A stretch of DNA of 47,963 nt, taken from Acaryochloris sp. CRU_2_0. GTDB lineage: Bacteria; Cyanobacteriota; Cyanobacteriia; Thermosynechococcales; Thermosynechococcaceae. The notes beneath the pieces were generated by a model, which was not told the origin of the DNA, searched no databases, and was given only the letters and a program-made list of their open reading frames with translations. The DNA lies in the NCBI GenBank assembly GCA_012034865.1, contig JAAUOM010000023.1, forward strand, positions 1 through 47,963. The letters run 5' to 3'. This document shows, one piece after another, positions 18,223 to 26,872 of the stretch; position 1 is the first letter of the stretch, and each line of letters begins with the position of its first letter. The position numbers were made by a program, and so were the translations under genes.

Positions 18223-18262
18223 TTTCATAATCGTTTCACTTTTCATAATTATCTCATAATCT
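18223..18262 (-). promoter_or_regulatory. Three direct CATAAT repeats upstream of mntCAB
   Basis: On the plus strand TTTCATAATC (18223-18232), TTTCATAATT (18241-18250) and TCTCATAATC (18252-18261) recur within 40 bp just upstream of the mntC start. The second and third together form an imperfect AT-rich palindrome resembling Fur-family half-sites. Mn-import genes in cyanobacteria are repressed by a metal-sensing two-component system, so this is a candidate operator; alternatively the repeats contain -10-like hexamers. Confidence 0.45.
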
Positions 18263-18316
18263 TCGCCAAAACCATGATGTAATCTTTCTTTACACTATGG
18301 CCTGGGTGGAGCATAG

Positions 18317-18359
18317 ACAAAAAAGAGAAAGACCGTCGTGCAGCCCTTCTCTTTTTTGT
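18317..18359. terminator. 13-bp perfect inverted repeat, probable rho-independent terminator
   Basis: ACAAAAAAGAGAA at 18317-18329 pairs exactly with TTCTCTTTTTTGT at 18347-18359 around a 17-nt loop that can form a short inner stem. It lies downstream of the small gene ending at 18427 and upstream of mntC, both on the minus strand. The U-rich 3' arm on either strand could end transcription in both directions and insulate mntCAB. Confidence 0.6.
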
Positions 18360-18426
18360 AAATCTTTGTTGAAAAATATGTATCTTTAAATTAAGGTTTT
18401 TGACAATGCTCAGTCACAGCTCAAAA

Positions 18427-18693
18427 CTAAACGCTTTGGCGAGAGACGTGTTTTTCAAAGGTGGCTTGAGTCTCTTGCAGTAATTCCTCACGACTATCGG
18501 CGGGACGAGTGAGCGTCGGCACTAAATTGCGAGCTTGCAACGTCATATGCAACTGCAAATGAGCCACATATTCACTCAAGTCTTCTCTAGGGGATTTTCT
18601 GAAGTCTTCTTTATTAGATTTTTGCAAGTCTTGGTTGGATTTGTTGGAAATGGTCTGTGAATTTAAGTGCACTGGGCTCTCCATACAGAACAT
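18427..18693 (-). CDS. Small hypothetical protein
   Basis: I do not recognise this protein of about 88 residues. Its first half is polar, rich in Ser, Asn, Lys and Asp; the second half, EYVAHLQLHMTLQARNLVPT and EELLQETQATFEKHV, is helical. There is no signal peptide or membrane segment. The frame opens at a TTG at 18705; the ATG at 18693 is preferred, with the ATG at 18684 as an alternative. It is followed by a strong inverted repeat and is divergent from the GNAT gene, which supports it being an independent transcription unit. Confidence 0.5.
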   Translation of the reverse strand: MFCMESPVHLNSQTISNKSNQDLQKSNKEDFRKSPREDLSEYVAHLQLHMTLQARNLVPTLTRPADSREELLQETQATFEKHVSRQSV

Positions 18694-18897
18694 TGAATCA
18701 CTCAAAGGTTATTAAGTTGAACCTATCATTACCAGGTTTACATCCCTTGAATATTGTAATGAAGCGTAACGACAACACCTCATTGTATCAATAAATCTAA
18801 AAATAGATGTACTTTAGTAAAGGCAGGGAAGATACCCTTTGGCTGTTCACAGAAAACATCAGTGCTTCCATATTGTTTTAGGCCATAATCATTACTA

Positions 18898-19404
18898 ATG
18901 GATAATCGACACATTCAATTTCGGGAAGGGTTAACGGCTGACCCGGCTCAAGCTGTTTCTACTGAGGATTTACTCAAGTTGCAGCGGCTATTTCAGGTGG
19001 CAGCTTTTTGGGCAGGAGAGCGCCGCTTAGAGGATTGGCAAATTGCGATCGCCCATAGTTATCCCATTATTAGTGTCTGGGATCATGAGCAGCTCATTGG
19101 CTTTGCACGAGCCACCTCCGATGGAATTTATCGTGCCATGATCTGGGATGTGGTCATTCATCCCGATTATCGCGGTCAGGGGCTGGGTCGGCAATTGGTG
19201 CAAACCCTTGTAGCTCACCCCCATATGAATCGAGTCGAGCGCATTTATTTAACCACAACCCATCAACAGCGCTTTTACGAACAGATTGGTTTTGTCTGTA
19301 ACTCAAGTACCACCATGGTTTTATATCAGGAAGCCGCTGCCTCTGTGATGGCGAGTGTGGATCACTCCCATTCAGAATTGTTACCCGATAAAGAAAGCCC
19401 ATAA
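18898..19404 (+). CDS. GNAT family N-acetyltransferase
   Basis: This 168-residue protein has the GNAT acetyl-CoA-binding motif DYRGQGLGRQLVQTLVAH preceded by the beta-4 strand MIWDVVIHP, and the C-terminal FYEQIGF element near the end of the domain. Such enzymes acetylate amino groups on small molecules, peptides or proteins; the substrate is unknown. The last 30 residues are a non-conserved-looking hydrophilic tail. There is no clear Shine-Dalgarno. It is convergent with the PfkB kinase gene. Confidence 0.82.
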   Translation: MDNRHIQFREGLTADPAQAVSTEDLLKLQRLFQVAAFWAGERRLEDWQIAIAHSYPIISVWDHEQLIGFARATSDGIYRAMIWDVVIHPDYRGQGLGRQLVQTLVAHPHMNRVERIYLTTTHQQRFYEQIGFVCNSSTTMVLYQEAAASVMASVDHSHSELLPDKESP

Positions 19405-19465
19405 AACAAGAGACGGTAAAAGATCATGCCGAATCTTTCCTGTACCGCTTCCCCAAACCGACTCT

Positions 19466-20467
19466 TCAAGTCAGAGCTTGTACTTCTGCTAAGAGACTGT
19501 GGGTGACCTCCGTCGGCATCCGGGGACCCAGGTTTGCTACCAGTTTAGCGGCTGCTATTGAGCCGAGATGTCCTGCTTGGGCATAGCTCATGCCATTGGT
19601 GATGCCATAGAGGACAGCCCCCGCATACATATCGCCAGCTCCCACCGTATCAATGGCCTTGACAGGGGTAGGCGCAATTTCTAGAACCTGCTGACCGTCA
19701 TAGATTAATGACCCCTGTGAACCGCGTGTAATCGCAAAGCGTTTTGCCAGGGTCTTCAGATGGTCAATGGCTGTAGCAATATCTTGGGTTTCTGCCATTT
19801 TCAGGGCTTCGCTTTCATTGGCAAACAGCAAATCTAAGCCAGAGCCAATCATTTCCAAGAGGCCTTCCTTAAAGAAATTGACCATATTCAAATCAGAAAG
19901 CGTCAGGGCAACTTGGCGACCTGCGGCTTGAGCCATCTCTCTGGCTTGGATTGCAGCCACTTTAGCGAGGGGAGAGGTGACCAGATAGCCTTCAATATAG
20001 GTGTAGTGAGCGGCTGCGATCGCCTCCGGCAATAACTCAGCAGCGGAGAAACCCTCTGAGATCCCCAAAAATGTATTCATGGTGCGATCAGCATCTGGCG
20101 TCACAAAGATTAAACATTTCCCCGTTACCCCAGGTTCAGGCTGATGGTGCTGCAAATTTGTATCTACACCACAGCGAATCAGATCATCCAAATAAAATTG
20201 ACCTGGCTCATCATCGGCAACTTTACAGGAGTAGCAGGCTTTCCCTCCAAACTGACTCACAGCAATTAAGGTATTGGCGGCTGAGCCTCCACAGGCTCGC
20301 TTTAAGGGATGCCCATTTAAACACTCAATAATCCGGTGTTGATCCGCTTCTGTGAGCAGGGTCATGACCCCTTTATCTACTTCAAGTTCTTGCAATAGTT
20401 GCGTAGGAACCTCGCATTCAATGTCTACCAAGGCATTGCCAAGACCATATACGTCGTAATTTGTCAT
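19466..20467 (-). CDS. PfkB-family carbohydrate/adenosine kinase
   Basis: This 333-residue ribokinase-fold enzyme begins YDVYGLGNALVDIECEVP and carries the PfkB signature with the GGSAANTLIAVSQFGG substrate and lid region and the C-terminal DTVGAGDMYAGAVLYG, whose Asp is the catalytic base next to the anion hole. This subgroup, common in cyanobacteria and alpha-proteobacteria, is generally annotated as adenosine kinase, converting adenosine to AMP, but sugar specificity cannot be excluded. Monocistronic. Confidence 0.85.
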   Translation of the reverse strand: MTNYDVYGLGNALVDIECEVPTQLLQELEVDKGVMTLLTEADQHRIIECLNGHPLKRACGGSAANTLIAVSQFGGKACYSCKVADDEPGQFYLDDLIRCGVDTNLQHHQPEPGVTGKCLIFVTPDADRTMNTFLGISEGFSAAELLPEAIAAAHYTYIEGYLVTSPLAKVAAIQAREMAQAAGRQVALTLSDLNMVNFFKEGLLEMIGSGLDLLFANESEALKMAETQDIATAIDHLKTLAKRFAITRGSQGSLIYDGQQVLEIAPTPVKAIDTVGAGDMYAGAVLYGITNGMSYAQAGHLGSIAAAKLVANLGPRMPTEVTHSLLAEVQALT

Positions 20468-21194
20468 TTATCATTCCTGTACTAAGTCGGTTTGGTCAGA
20501 AATTCCTAGTTACATTAGAGAATATAAACAAGCCCTTCAAGTTCATCCAGCATAAGGCTTAGATACTTTACAAAGTTTAACTTAGCCATACTAATCTACT
20601 CTGACCTAATTATTCATAGCAAATTTAAGCATTCATTAAAGACAGAAATAAGACTTTAAAATGAGATCATCTTATTAAATATCAAGTATTTTCCTAAAAA
20701 GCAATATTTCAACAATTGTAGGAATGGCAATTTCTTCATTTAAATCCACATTCATAGTCATAGCTAGCCTTTGTCAAAAATAAAGTTATTGCTTATGGGA
20801 TGATCTAGATAACTCTCAAGAAAATATTTCAAAGAACTTTAATCAATACTCTTAATCAAGAAACATAAAATTTACTTATAAAGATAGTTGGTTTTACTAA
20901 TTTATACTCTTAGTACTTGAATCTGGTATTTTCATCTCTAACACTTCCCTAACAAATACCACTATCAATAAATATTAAGATCTAGTTTGCCTGATTAGTG
21001 TAGTTAACATATTCACGGATAATTAGAAAGCTTCCATAGAAAAAAAATGGCTAGATTCAGCCTTAGAGCTTCTTCTTTCAGTTTTCTTGATCTTTGGAAC
21101 TGGAGGTAAATGTTGTATCTAAAAGCTATTCATTTTCATCATACAGAAGCGTAGATATAAGGTCTCAAGATCATTTTGAGGATGACGTGAATCT

Positions 21195-21219
21195 AGAGGG
21201 CTTAACTTTGAAGCCCTCT
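21195..21219. repeat. 9-bp stem-loop in the sbtA leader region
   Basis: AGAGGGCTT at 21195-21203 and AAGCCCTCT at 21211-21219 are exact reverse complements around the 7-nt loop AACTTTG. The element is about 105 bp upstream of the sbtA ATG. No T-tract follows, so an attenuation or mRNA-structure role would be inferred, not shown. Confidence 0.5.
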
Positions 21220-21308
21220 GTTGGATTGACATGGGGTGGGTCGTTGTCTAAGATACACCATTGGATTAATACGCTTTAGGTAATGTATTTGTGCGCTTGA
21301 TTTTGCTC

Positions 21309-21316
21309 AAGGAGGG
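21309..21316 (+). promoter_or_regulatory. Strong Shine-Dalgarno of sbtA beside a small hairpin
   Basis: AAGGAGGG lies six bases before the sbtA ATG at 21323, fixing that start. The preceding CTTGA-TTTTGC-TCAAG can pair, and its 3' arm runs into the Shine-Dalgarno, so the hairpin could mask it. Confidence 0.55.
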
Positions 21317-21322
21317 ATCTAT

Positions 21323-22291
21323 ATGGACGTCAGCCTAATTATCTCTAATATTTTGAACCCACCTATTTTGTTCTTTTTCTTAGGTATGACGGCCGTCTTT
21401 GTTAAGTCTGATCTGGAAATTCCTGCCCCTATTCCCAAGCTGTTATCCCTATACCTGCTGTTTGCTATTGGGTTTAAAGGAGGGGTGGAACTGATCAAAA
21501 GTGGTATCACCCAAGATGTCGTGCTGACATTGCTGGCCGCTATTTTGATGGCTTGCTTTGTCCCCTTTTACACGTTCTTTATTCTCAAAATCAAGCTCAA
21601 CAACTATGACGCGGCTGCGATCGCAGCCACCTATGGCTCCATTAGTGCCGTCACCTTCATTACAGCCAGTGCCTTTTTAACCGAACTGGATATTACCTTC
21701 GATGGCTTTATGGTAGCGGCTTTAGCGCTGATGGAGTCTCCAGCCATCATTGTGGGTTTAATTTTAGTCAATCTGTTTGGTGCGGGCAAATCACAAGATT
21801 TTGAATGGTCTGAAGTTTTAAAAGAAGCGTTCCTCAATAGCTCGGTCTTTCTGTTAGTTGGCAGCCTCATCATCGGCGTATTGACGGGTGAGCATGGATG
21901 GGAAGTGCTAGAACCCTTTACCCAAGGCTTATTCTACGGCGTTCTCACCTTTTTCTTGCTAGACATGGGTTTAGTGGCAGCTCAAAGAATTAAGGACTTG
22001 AAAAAAACCGGCGTTTTTCTAGTCGGATTTGCCATACTGATACCGATCGTCAATGCAGGGCTTGGCTTAGTTATTGCCAAACTCATTGGTATGTCTGTGG
22101 GGAATGCCCTTTTATTTTCAGTCCTGTGTGCGAGTGCCTCCTACATTGCTGTCCCCGCAGCCATGCGCATGACGGTTCCAGAAGCGAACCCTAGCCTGTA
22201 TGTCTCCACTGCCTTGGCGGTGACTTTTCCTTTCAACATTATTGTAGGAATTCCTCTTTACCTAGCTGGAATAAAGCTATTGTGGAGTTAA
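21323..22291 (+). CDS. sbtA: Sodium-dependent bicarbonate transporter SbtA
   Basis: The 322-residue polytopic membrane protein has about ten transmembrane segments in two inverted halves. Family-typical segments are IGFKGGVEL, AAAIAATYGSISAVTFITA and CASASYIAVPAAMRMTVPEANPSLY. SbtA imports HCO3- with Na+ at the plasma membrane as part of the CO2-concentrating mechanism. It is shorter than the about 374-residue Synechocystis protein, mainly through a shorter central cytoplasmic loop between the halves. The start is fixed by AAGGAGGG. It is followed 4 bp later by an SbtB-type gene, so the two are surely cotranscribed. Confidence 0.9.
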   Translation: MDVSLIISNILNPPILFFFLGMTAVFVKSDLEIPAPIPKLLSLYLLFAIGFKGGVELIKSGITQDVVLTLLAAILMACFVPFYTFFILKIKLNNYDAAAIAATYGSISAVTFITASAFLTELDITFDGFMVAALALMESPAIIVGLILVNLFGAGKSQDFEWSEVLKEAFLNSSVFLLVGSLIIGVLTGEHGWEVLEPFTQGLFYGVLTFFLLDMGLVAAQRIKDLKKTGVFLVGFAILIPIVNAGLGLVIAKLIGMSVGNALLFSVLCASASYIAVPAAMRMTVPEANPSLYVSTALAVTFPFNIIVGIPLYLAGIKLLWS

Positions 22292-22295
22292 AATT

Positions 22296-22610
22296 ATGCA
22301 TCCGGTTAAAAAAATCGAAATAATCGCAAATTCTTTTGAATTAGGTAAACTTTTAGATGGGTTAGATAAGTCTGGTGTGCATGGGCATGCCGTGATTCGC
22401 AATGTCGCTGGCCAAGGGTTACGGGGCAACACCGAAGATTTAGACTACACCATGCTAGACAATGTTTACATCATTGCCTTCTGTACTCCTGAAATCTTAA
22501 ACTCGGTTATAGAGCATATCCGTCCCTTGCTGAATAAGTTTGGGGGAACCTGTTACGTCACAGATGCGATGGAAATCCGTTCCCTTAGGTGTGTGTCTTC
22601 CGATCTGTAG
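22296..22610 (+). CDS. sbtB: SbtB-type PII-like protein, without the C-terminal CGPxxC loop
   Basis: The 104-residue protein has a PII-like ferredoxin fold: KKIEIIANSFELGKLLDGL, a loop region NVAGQGLRGNTEDLDY, then NVYIIAFCTPEILNSVIEHI and a final strand. SbtB trimers bind adenine nucleotides (AMP, cAMP, ATP) and gate the adjacent SbtA. In Synechocystis SbtB ends in a redox-sensitive CGPEGC loop; here the chain ends IRSLRCVSSDL and the motif is absent, so the redox/diadenylate-linked control reported there may not operate. Identity rests on the fold pattern plus the 4-bp spacing from sbtA. Confidence 0.82.
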   Translation: MHPVKKIEIIANSFELGKLLDGLDKSGVHGHAVIRNVAGQGLRGNTEDLDYTMLDNVYIIAFCTPEILNSVIEHIRPLLNKFGGTCYVTDAMEIRSLRCVSSDL

Positions 22611-23086
22611 TTATCTTCTTCATGGGTCTTTTGCGTTGATCTGGCTACCGATGCAGAGGAATGAAGATGAAGGAGATAGGGAAGGGGGGGTGGGTTGACT
22701 GATCTTTGAGATCTTTAAGGGAATGGGTGTTAGGGGTTATTTATAGTCTGTATCGATATTTTAAGAAAGAGATCCAATTACAGAAAATCAGTGTTTCTAC
22801 GGTGAAAGAAAACCTAACAAACAGGAGAACATCAAGGGAAGAATCTTTCTTAAGGGTCTAGAACTGTGTCAGCAAAATTCTTGAATCACTGCCTTCATAT
22901 CGGTCTATGGCTATGTGTTGCTTCCTTCACTTTGCCTTTGATCGGTAGACTCTAGGCAACTTATTTGGAGCATTCTCTATTGAGGCTTCTTAAATTTGTC
23001 TGTGGGTTGACAGCCTCACCAAATCTTGCCTGTGCGATGGCATCAATCACAGTAAGCTGGTTGAGGGTGTTCATCGCTAAGACAAC
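22611..23086. other. Intergenic region between sbtB and dapL
   Basis: About 476 bp with no recognisable gene, tRNA or terminator. It contains a G-run at 22681-22690 and otherwise unremarkable sequence. The dapL promoter is presumably in the distal part. Confidence 0.4.
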
Positions 23087-24314
23087 ATGGCAACGATTAA
23101 TGACAACTATCTCAAATTAAAAGCAGGCTACTTATTTCCAGAAATTGCTCGTCGGGTTAATGCTTTTGCTGAGGCCAACCCAAAGGCTCCGATCATCAAA
23201 TTGGGTATTGGGGATGTGACGGAACCCCTGCCAGAGGCTTGCCGCAGTGCCATGATTCAAGCGGTTGAAGATATGGGCGATCGCAACAGCTTCAAAGGCT
23301 ATGGTCCAGAGCAAGGCTATGCTTGGTTACGCGAGAAAATTGCAGCTCATGACTTCCAAGCAAGAGGCTGTGAGATTGATTCTGGGGAAATCTTTATCTC
23401 CGATGGCTCTAAGTGCGATTGTGGCAACATCTTGGATATTTTTGGAGACGATAACACCATTGCCGTCACCGACCCAGTCTATCCCGTCTATGTTGACACC
23501 AACGTCATGGCTGGCCATACCGGATCCTGCGGTGAGAATGGCGAATATGCAGGGCTAACCTATCTACCCATCAATGCCAGCAATGATTTCACGGCCCAGA
23601 TCCCTAGCCAAAAAGTCGATTTAATTTATCTGTGTTTTCCCAATAATCCCACGGGTGCGGTGGCTAGTAAGCGTCATCTGCAAGATTGGGTGAGCTATGC
23701 CAAAGCCCACGGCTCTATTATTCTGTTTGATGCGGCCTACGAAGCTTTCATTACCGACCCCGCTATCCCCCATTCCATCTACGAAATTGGGGGTGCCCGT
23801 GATTGTGCTATTGAATTTCGTTCTTTTCGAAAATGCGGGGTTTACGGGCACCCGTTGCGCCTTCACGGTGGTTCCCAAAACCTTGACGGCCAAGGCCAGG
23901 GATGGTTCACAGGTAGAACTCTGGAAACTCTGGAATCGGCGGCAATCTACTAAGTTCAATGGCGTTTCCTACATTGTCCAACGGGGCGCGGAAGCGGTTT
24001 ATTCCCAGACAGGTCAAGCCCAAATTCAGGATTTAATCCGCTTTTATCTGGAGAATGCCAGCATTATTCGGCAGCAGTTAACCGCAGCAGGAATCAATGT
24101 TTATGGGGGTGTCAATGCCCCTTATGTCTGGGTGCAAACGCCCCATAATCTATCCAGTTGGGACTTTTTCGATCAGCTATTGCAGAAAACCTACGTCGTG
24201 GGTACGCCCGGTTCTGGCTTTGGGGCAGCAGGGGAAGGCTATTTCCGCATTTCAGCCTTTAATAGCCGTGCCAATGTCGAAGAAGCCATGCAGCGGATTA
24301 CGACCCATCTCTAA
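23087..24314 (+). pseudogene. dapL: LL-diaminopimelate aminotransferase, frameshifted at the PLP-lysine motif
   Basis: The enzyme converts tetrahydrodipicolinate to LL-diaminopimelate in the plant/cyanobacterial route to lysine and peptidoglycan. The N-terminal part ([52 protein letters not shown]) and C-terminal part ([18 protein letters not shown] to TTHL) are both well conserved but in frames differing by two bases. The break is at 23822-23834, where the expected SFSKNAGF, containing the Schiff-base Lys, is shortened. Restoring one T to 23824-23827 and one A to 23830-23833 repairs it exactly. Since the gene is normally essential, a sequencing error is most likely. Full length would be about 409 residues. 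A sulfurtransferase gene follows after 14 bp. Confidence 0.9.
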
Positions 24315-24328
24315 GGGCTGTCTGGGGT

Positions 24329-25216
24329 ATGATTTCTACGCACGCGGATTGGTCGGATTTTGTAGTAGCCCCCCAATGGCTACAGGCCCATCTTGAGGAT
24401 GCCAAGGTGGTTGTGGTGGATTGTCGGTTTGCCCTAAGTGATCCCCAACAAGGCCAAACCCAATACTTAAGCAGCCATATCCCAGGTGCCTATTATCTGG
24501 ATTTGCAGCAAGATTTGTCGGCTCCTGTACAAACCCACGGAGGCCGTCATCCCTTGCCAGATCCCCAGCCCCTGGCGATTAAGCTGGCACAGATGGGTAT
24601 CAACTCCGACACCTTAGTGGTGGGCTATGACGATAGCCAATTCGCCTTTGCTGCACGCTTATGGTGGTTGCTACGCTATTTTGGGCATCAATGGGTCGCA
24701 GTATTAGACGGGGGATTTGCGGCCTATCAAGGGGCTGGATATACCGTGACCTCGGTTGTGCCGGAGCCTAGACCGGGAATCTTTACGGCTGTTCCCCAAG
24801 TCGATCAAGTTGTGGATATTCAAGCGGTGCAAACCCGGAAAACCCAAACGGGAACTGTGCTGGTTGATTCTCGCGACCAGGAGCGATATCTGGGCAATCA
24901 TGACCCCATTGATCCAGTTGCCGGACATATTCCTGGTGCCGTCAATTATCCTTGGCAGGCGGTTACCAATGCACAAGGCCATATTCTCTCCCAGCCTGAA
25001 TTACAAGCCCACTATGCTGATCTAGTGCCTGCATCCGAAATTATGGTCTATTGTGGGTCTGGTGTAACCGCTTGTGTCAATTTGCTGGGTTTTGCGATCG
25101 CAGGTATTCAGGGTGGCAAGCTCTATGCGGGTAGTTGGAGTGATTGGTGTTCTTATCCCCTTGATCGAAATATGGAAGCCCAAATTCAGTTCCCTTCAGG
25201 GCGTGGGTTAGCTTGA
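24329..25216 (+). CDS. Thiosulfate/3-mercaptopyruvate sulfurtransferase (tandem rhodanese)
   Basis: The 295-residue protein has two rhodanese domains: an inactive N-terminal one (VVVDCRFALSDP to about residue 135) and a C-terminal one with the active-site cysteine near residue 242 in VYCGSGVTACVNLL. The loop CGSGVTA fits the 3-mercaptopyruvate sulfurtransferase subclass, though thiosulfate may also be used. It transfers sulfane sulfur to acceptors such as cyanide or thioredoxin. It lies 14 bp behind dapL and is probably cotranscribed, without an obvious functional link. Confidence 0.88.
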   Translation: MISTHADWSDFVVAPQWLQAHLEDAKVVVVDCRFALSDPQQGQTQYLSSHIPGAYYLDLQQDLSAPVQTHGGRHPLPDPQPLAIKLAQMGINSDTLVVGYDDSQFAFAARLWWLLRYFGHQWVAVLDGGFAAYQGAGYTVTSVVPEPRPGIFTAVPQVDQVVDIQAVQTRKTQTGTVLVDSRDQERYLGNHDPIDPVAGHIPGAVNYPWQAVTNAQGHILSQPELQAHYADLVPASEIMVYCGSGVTACVNLLGFAIAGIQGGKLYAGSWSDWCSYPLDRNMEAQIQFPSGRGLA

Positions 25217-25328
25217 GTTACTTCTGTAGGTCTAAGAACCTGTTTAAAAAGTCAGCGAAATCCCTTCCAGGGTATGAGTTTTAGCACCTGCTAGCTCAGT
25301 AAATGATGTGTGCCTCTATGTAACTGCT

Positions 25329-26491
25329 CTAGATTTTGACAAACCACTGCTGTCGATATAGGCTGTAGGCCACAATCCACCAGAAGCAGAGTGTTAGCAA
25401 GGCAAACACCAAGGATCCGAATTCAGCGCTGGCCCAAGTTAGGAATAAATTTTCAAACAACCAGGCAAAGAGATTGACGGGTTGATCTCCAGAACCGATT
25501 GGAGTTAACACCAAAATTTTGATCCCCAGCACCGACGCTACAAAAATGGTGATGGCGTTGAGTCCTAAAACTTCAAAGGGTTTGCTCCATCGAGATATCC
25601 GACGCACTTCAATCAGCTCGTAACAGGCTGCTAAGAGGATCAAGGAGATGCCCACGCTAAACAAGACATAGGAACTGGTCCACAGTTTTTTGTTGATGGG
25701 AAACCAGAAATTCCAGAGTAAGCCCAGCCCCAGGCTGATCAGCCCATAGAACGTGAGGATGAAGCTTTGGCGACTAGTTTTAATTTTCAGACCACTCGAC
25801 CGTTGCCGGAGCCAATCTCCGGTAAAGTAACCCAGTAATACAGTGGAGATCGCAGGCAAAGTACTGAATAACCCCTCTGGATCACCCATCGAATGAAACT
25901 GATCCCCCGCATACAAATGCGCAGTTCCCAGGACAAGGCGATCCACATAAGCACCAAAGTTTCCGGTTCGGGTGAGCTGACCAACCCCAAAGTCAGGAAC
26001 AGGTAGAAAAGCTAAGGCCAACCAATAGCCCCCTAATAGGACAACCGTAATGGCCCATTGGCCTTTTCTGGGGACTTTCAAAACGACTAGGGCTGTCAGT
26101 AAATAGGTGAGGCTGATCCGCTGTAGGATTCCCATTACCCGCAATGTCCTCAAGTCATAGAACCAAAAGCCATTGAGGAAAAGTCCTAACAAAAAAGCAA
26201 GGCACTGCGTCGGCAGATCCGGCCATAGATTGCCAAAGGAGGCATCCGGTTAGTGCGAGCCTTGGCCAAAGAGAAGGCCATCGCGGCACCGACGATGAAT
26301 AAGAAGAAGGGAAAGACCAAATCAGCCCAGGTCCAACCGTGCCAGTCGGCATGTCGCAGTTGCGGATAGGTTTGCTCCACGAGTCCTGCCTGATTGACGA
26401 GTAACATCCCTGCGATCGCAATGCCTCGAAACACATCCAGGGATCTCAACCGGGCTGGGGAATAGGAATAGGTCATGAGAGATCCTGCCAT
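25329..26491 (-). pseudogene. Heparan-alpha-glucosaminide N-acetyltransferase-like membrane protein (DUF5009/YeiB-like), frameshifted
   Basis: The protein opens MAGSLMTYSYSPARLRSLDV with the family segment RGIAIAGMLLVNQAG and WADLVFPFFLFIVGAAMAFSL, then breaks after RRSALLF. Adding one T opposite the A6 run at 26191-26196 continues directly into LLGLFLNGFWFYDLRTLRVM and GILQRISLTYLL, giving about 387 residues with some ten transmembrane helices, the usual architecture of this acyltransferase-like family. Members are thought to move acyl groups across membranes to sugars; the acceptor is unknown here. The downstream part keeps strong conservation, so either artefact or fresh mutation. Confidence 0.82.
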
Positions 26492-26872
26492 TCAAGGCCG
26501 CTAAAGGTTGACAGACATCGTATCTAATATTTTTTAATCACCGAACTGGGTACATTACACCCTTGAACGAATAACTAAAGGGGATCTCCGACGGAATAGA
26601 CTACTTCATTGTTTAAGGAAGGTTGAAGATCGGCGTGATCCCTGTCCGTCACCTGAAAAGTCTAGCTATTATGAATATAAGGTTTTCTACTAGGTCTTCA
26701 CTCCATTTGCAAATCACCCCAAGATGATTGGGTGAGGTGATTTAGAAAAAGATTGGGCTGAAGGTATAACATCCTGTCAAGTCTTAGGCTGCAAGACATT
26801 GCTTTTGTAGTTCAGGACGGTATGTTACGCCTGTGGTTGGGTGTTGGCTAAGGGTTTGCAGTTGAGCGAGTC
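26492..26872. other. Divergent intergenic region before the deacetylase gene
   Basis: About 381 bp without a recognised gene. A stem-loop lies at 26711-26743: outer arms AAATCACC (26711-26718) and GGTGATTT (26736-26743), with CCAA/TTGG able to pair inside. It could be an operator or RNA structure in the leader of the deacetylase gene. Confidence 0.4.

Larger units (their letters stand above)
20468..21322. other. Long AT-rich intergenic region upstream of sbtA
   Basis: About 855 bp without a convincing gene, visibly richer in A/T than its neighbours. It separates the PfkB gene (minus) from sbtA (plus). A short frame at 21094-21279 has no recognisable features. Visible elements are a repeated TTAATCAA around 20839-20862, the stem-loop at 21195-21219 and the strong ribosome binding site at 21309-21316. 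High-affinity bicarbonate transport genes are induced by low inorganic carbon, so control sites or a small RNA are plausible here. Confidence 0.45.

Noticed and set aside
21094..21279. Short open frame upstream of sbtA
   Set aside because: No recognisable family or Shine-Dalgarno; its codons run through the 9-bp stem-loop, so it looks like chance.
26711..26743. Classical terminator before the deacetylase gene
   Set aside because: The stem-loop has no following T-run and no gene ends just upstream on that strand; left as an unassigned hairpin.
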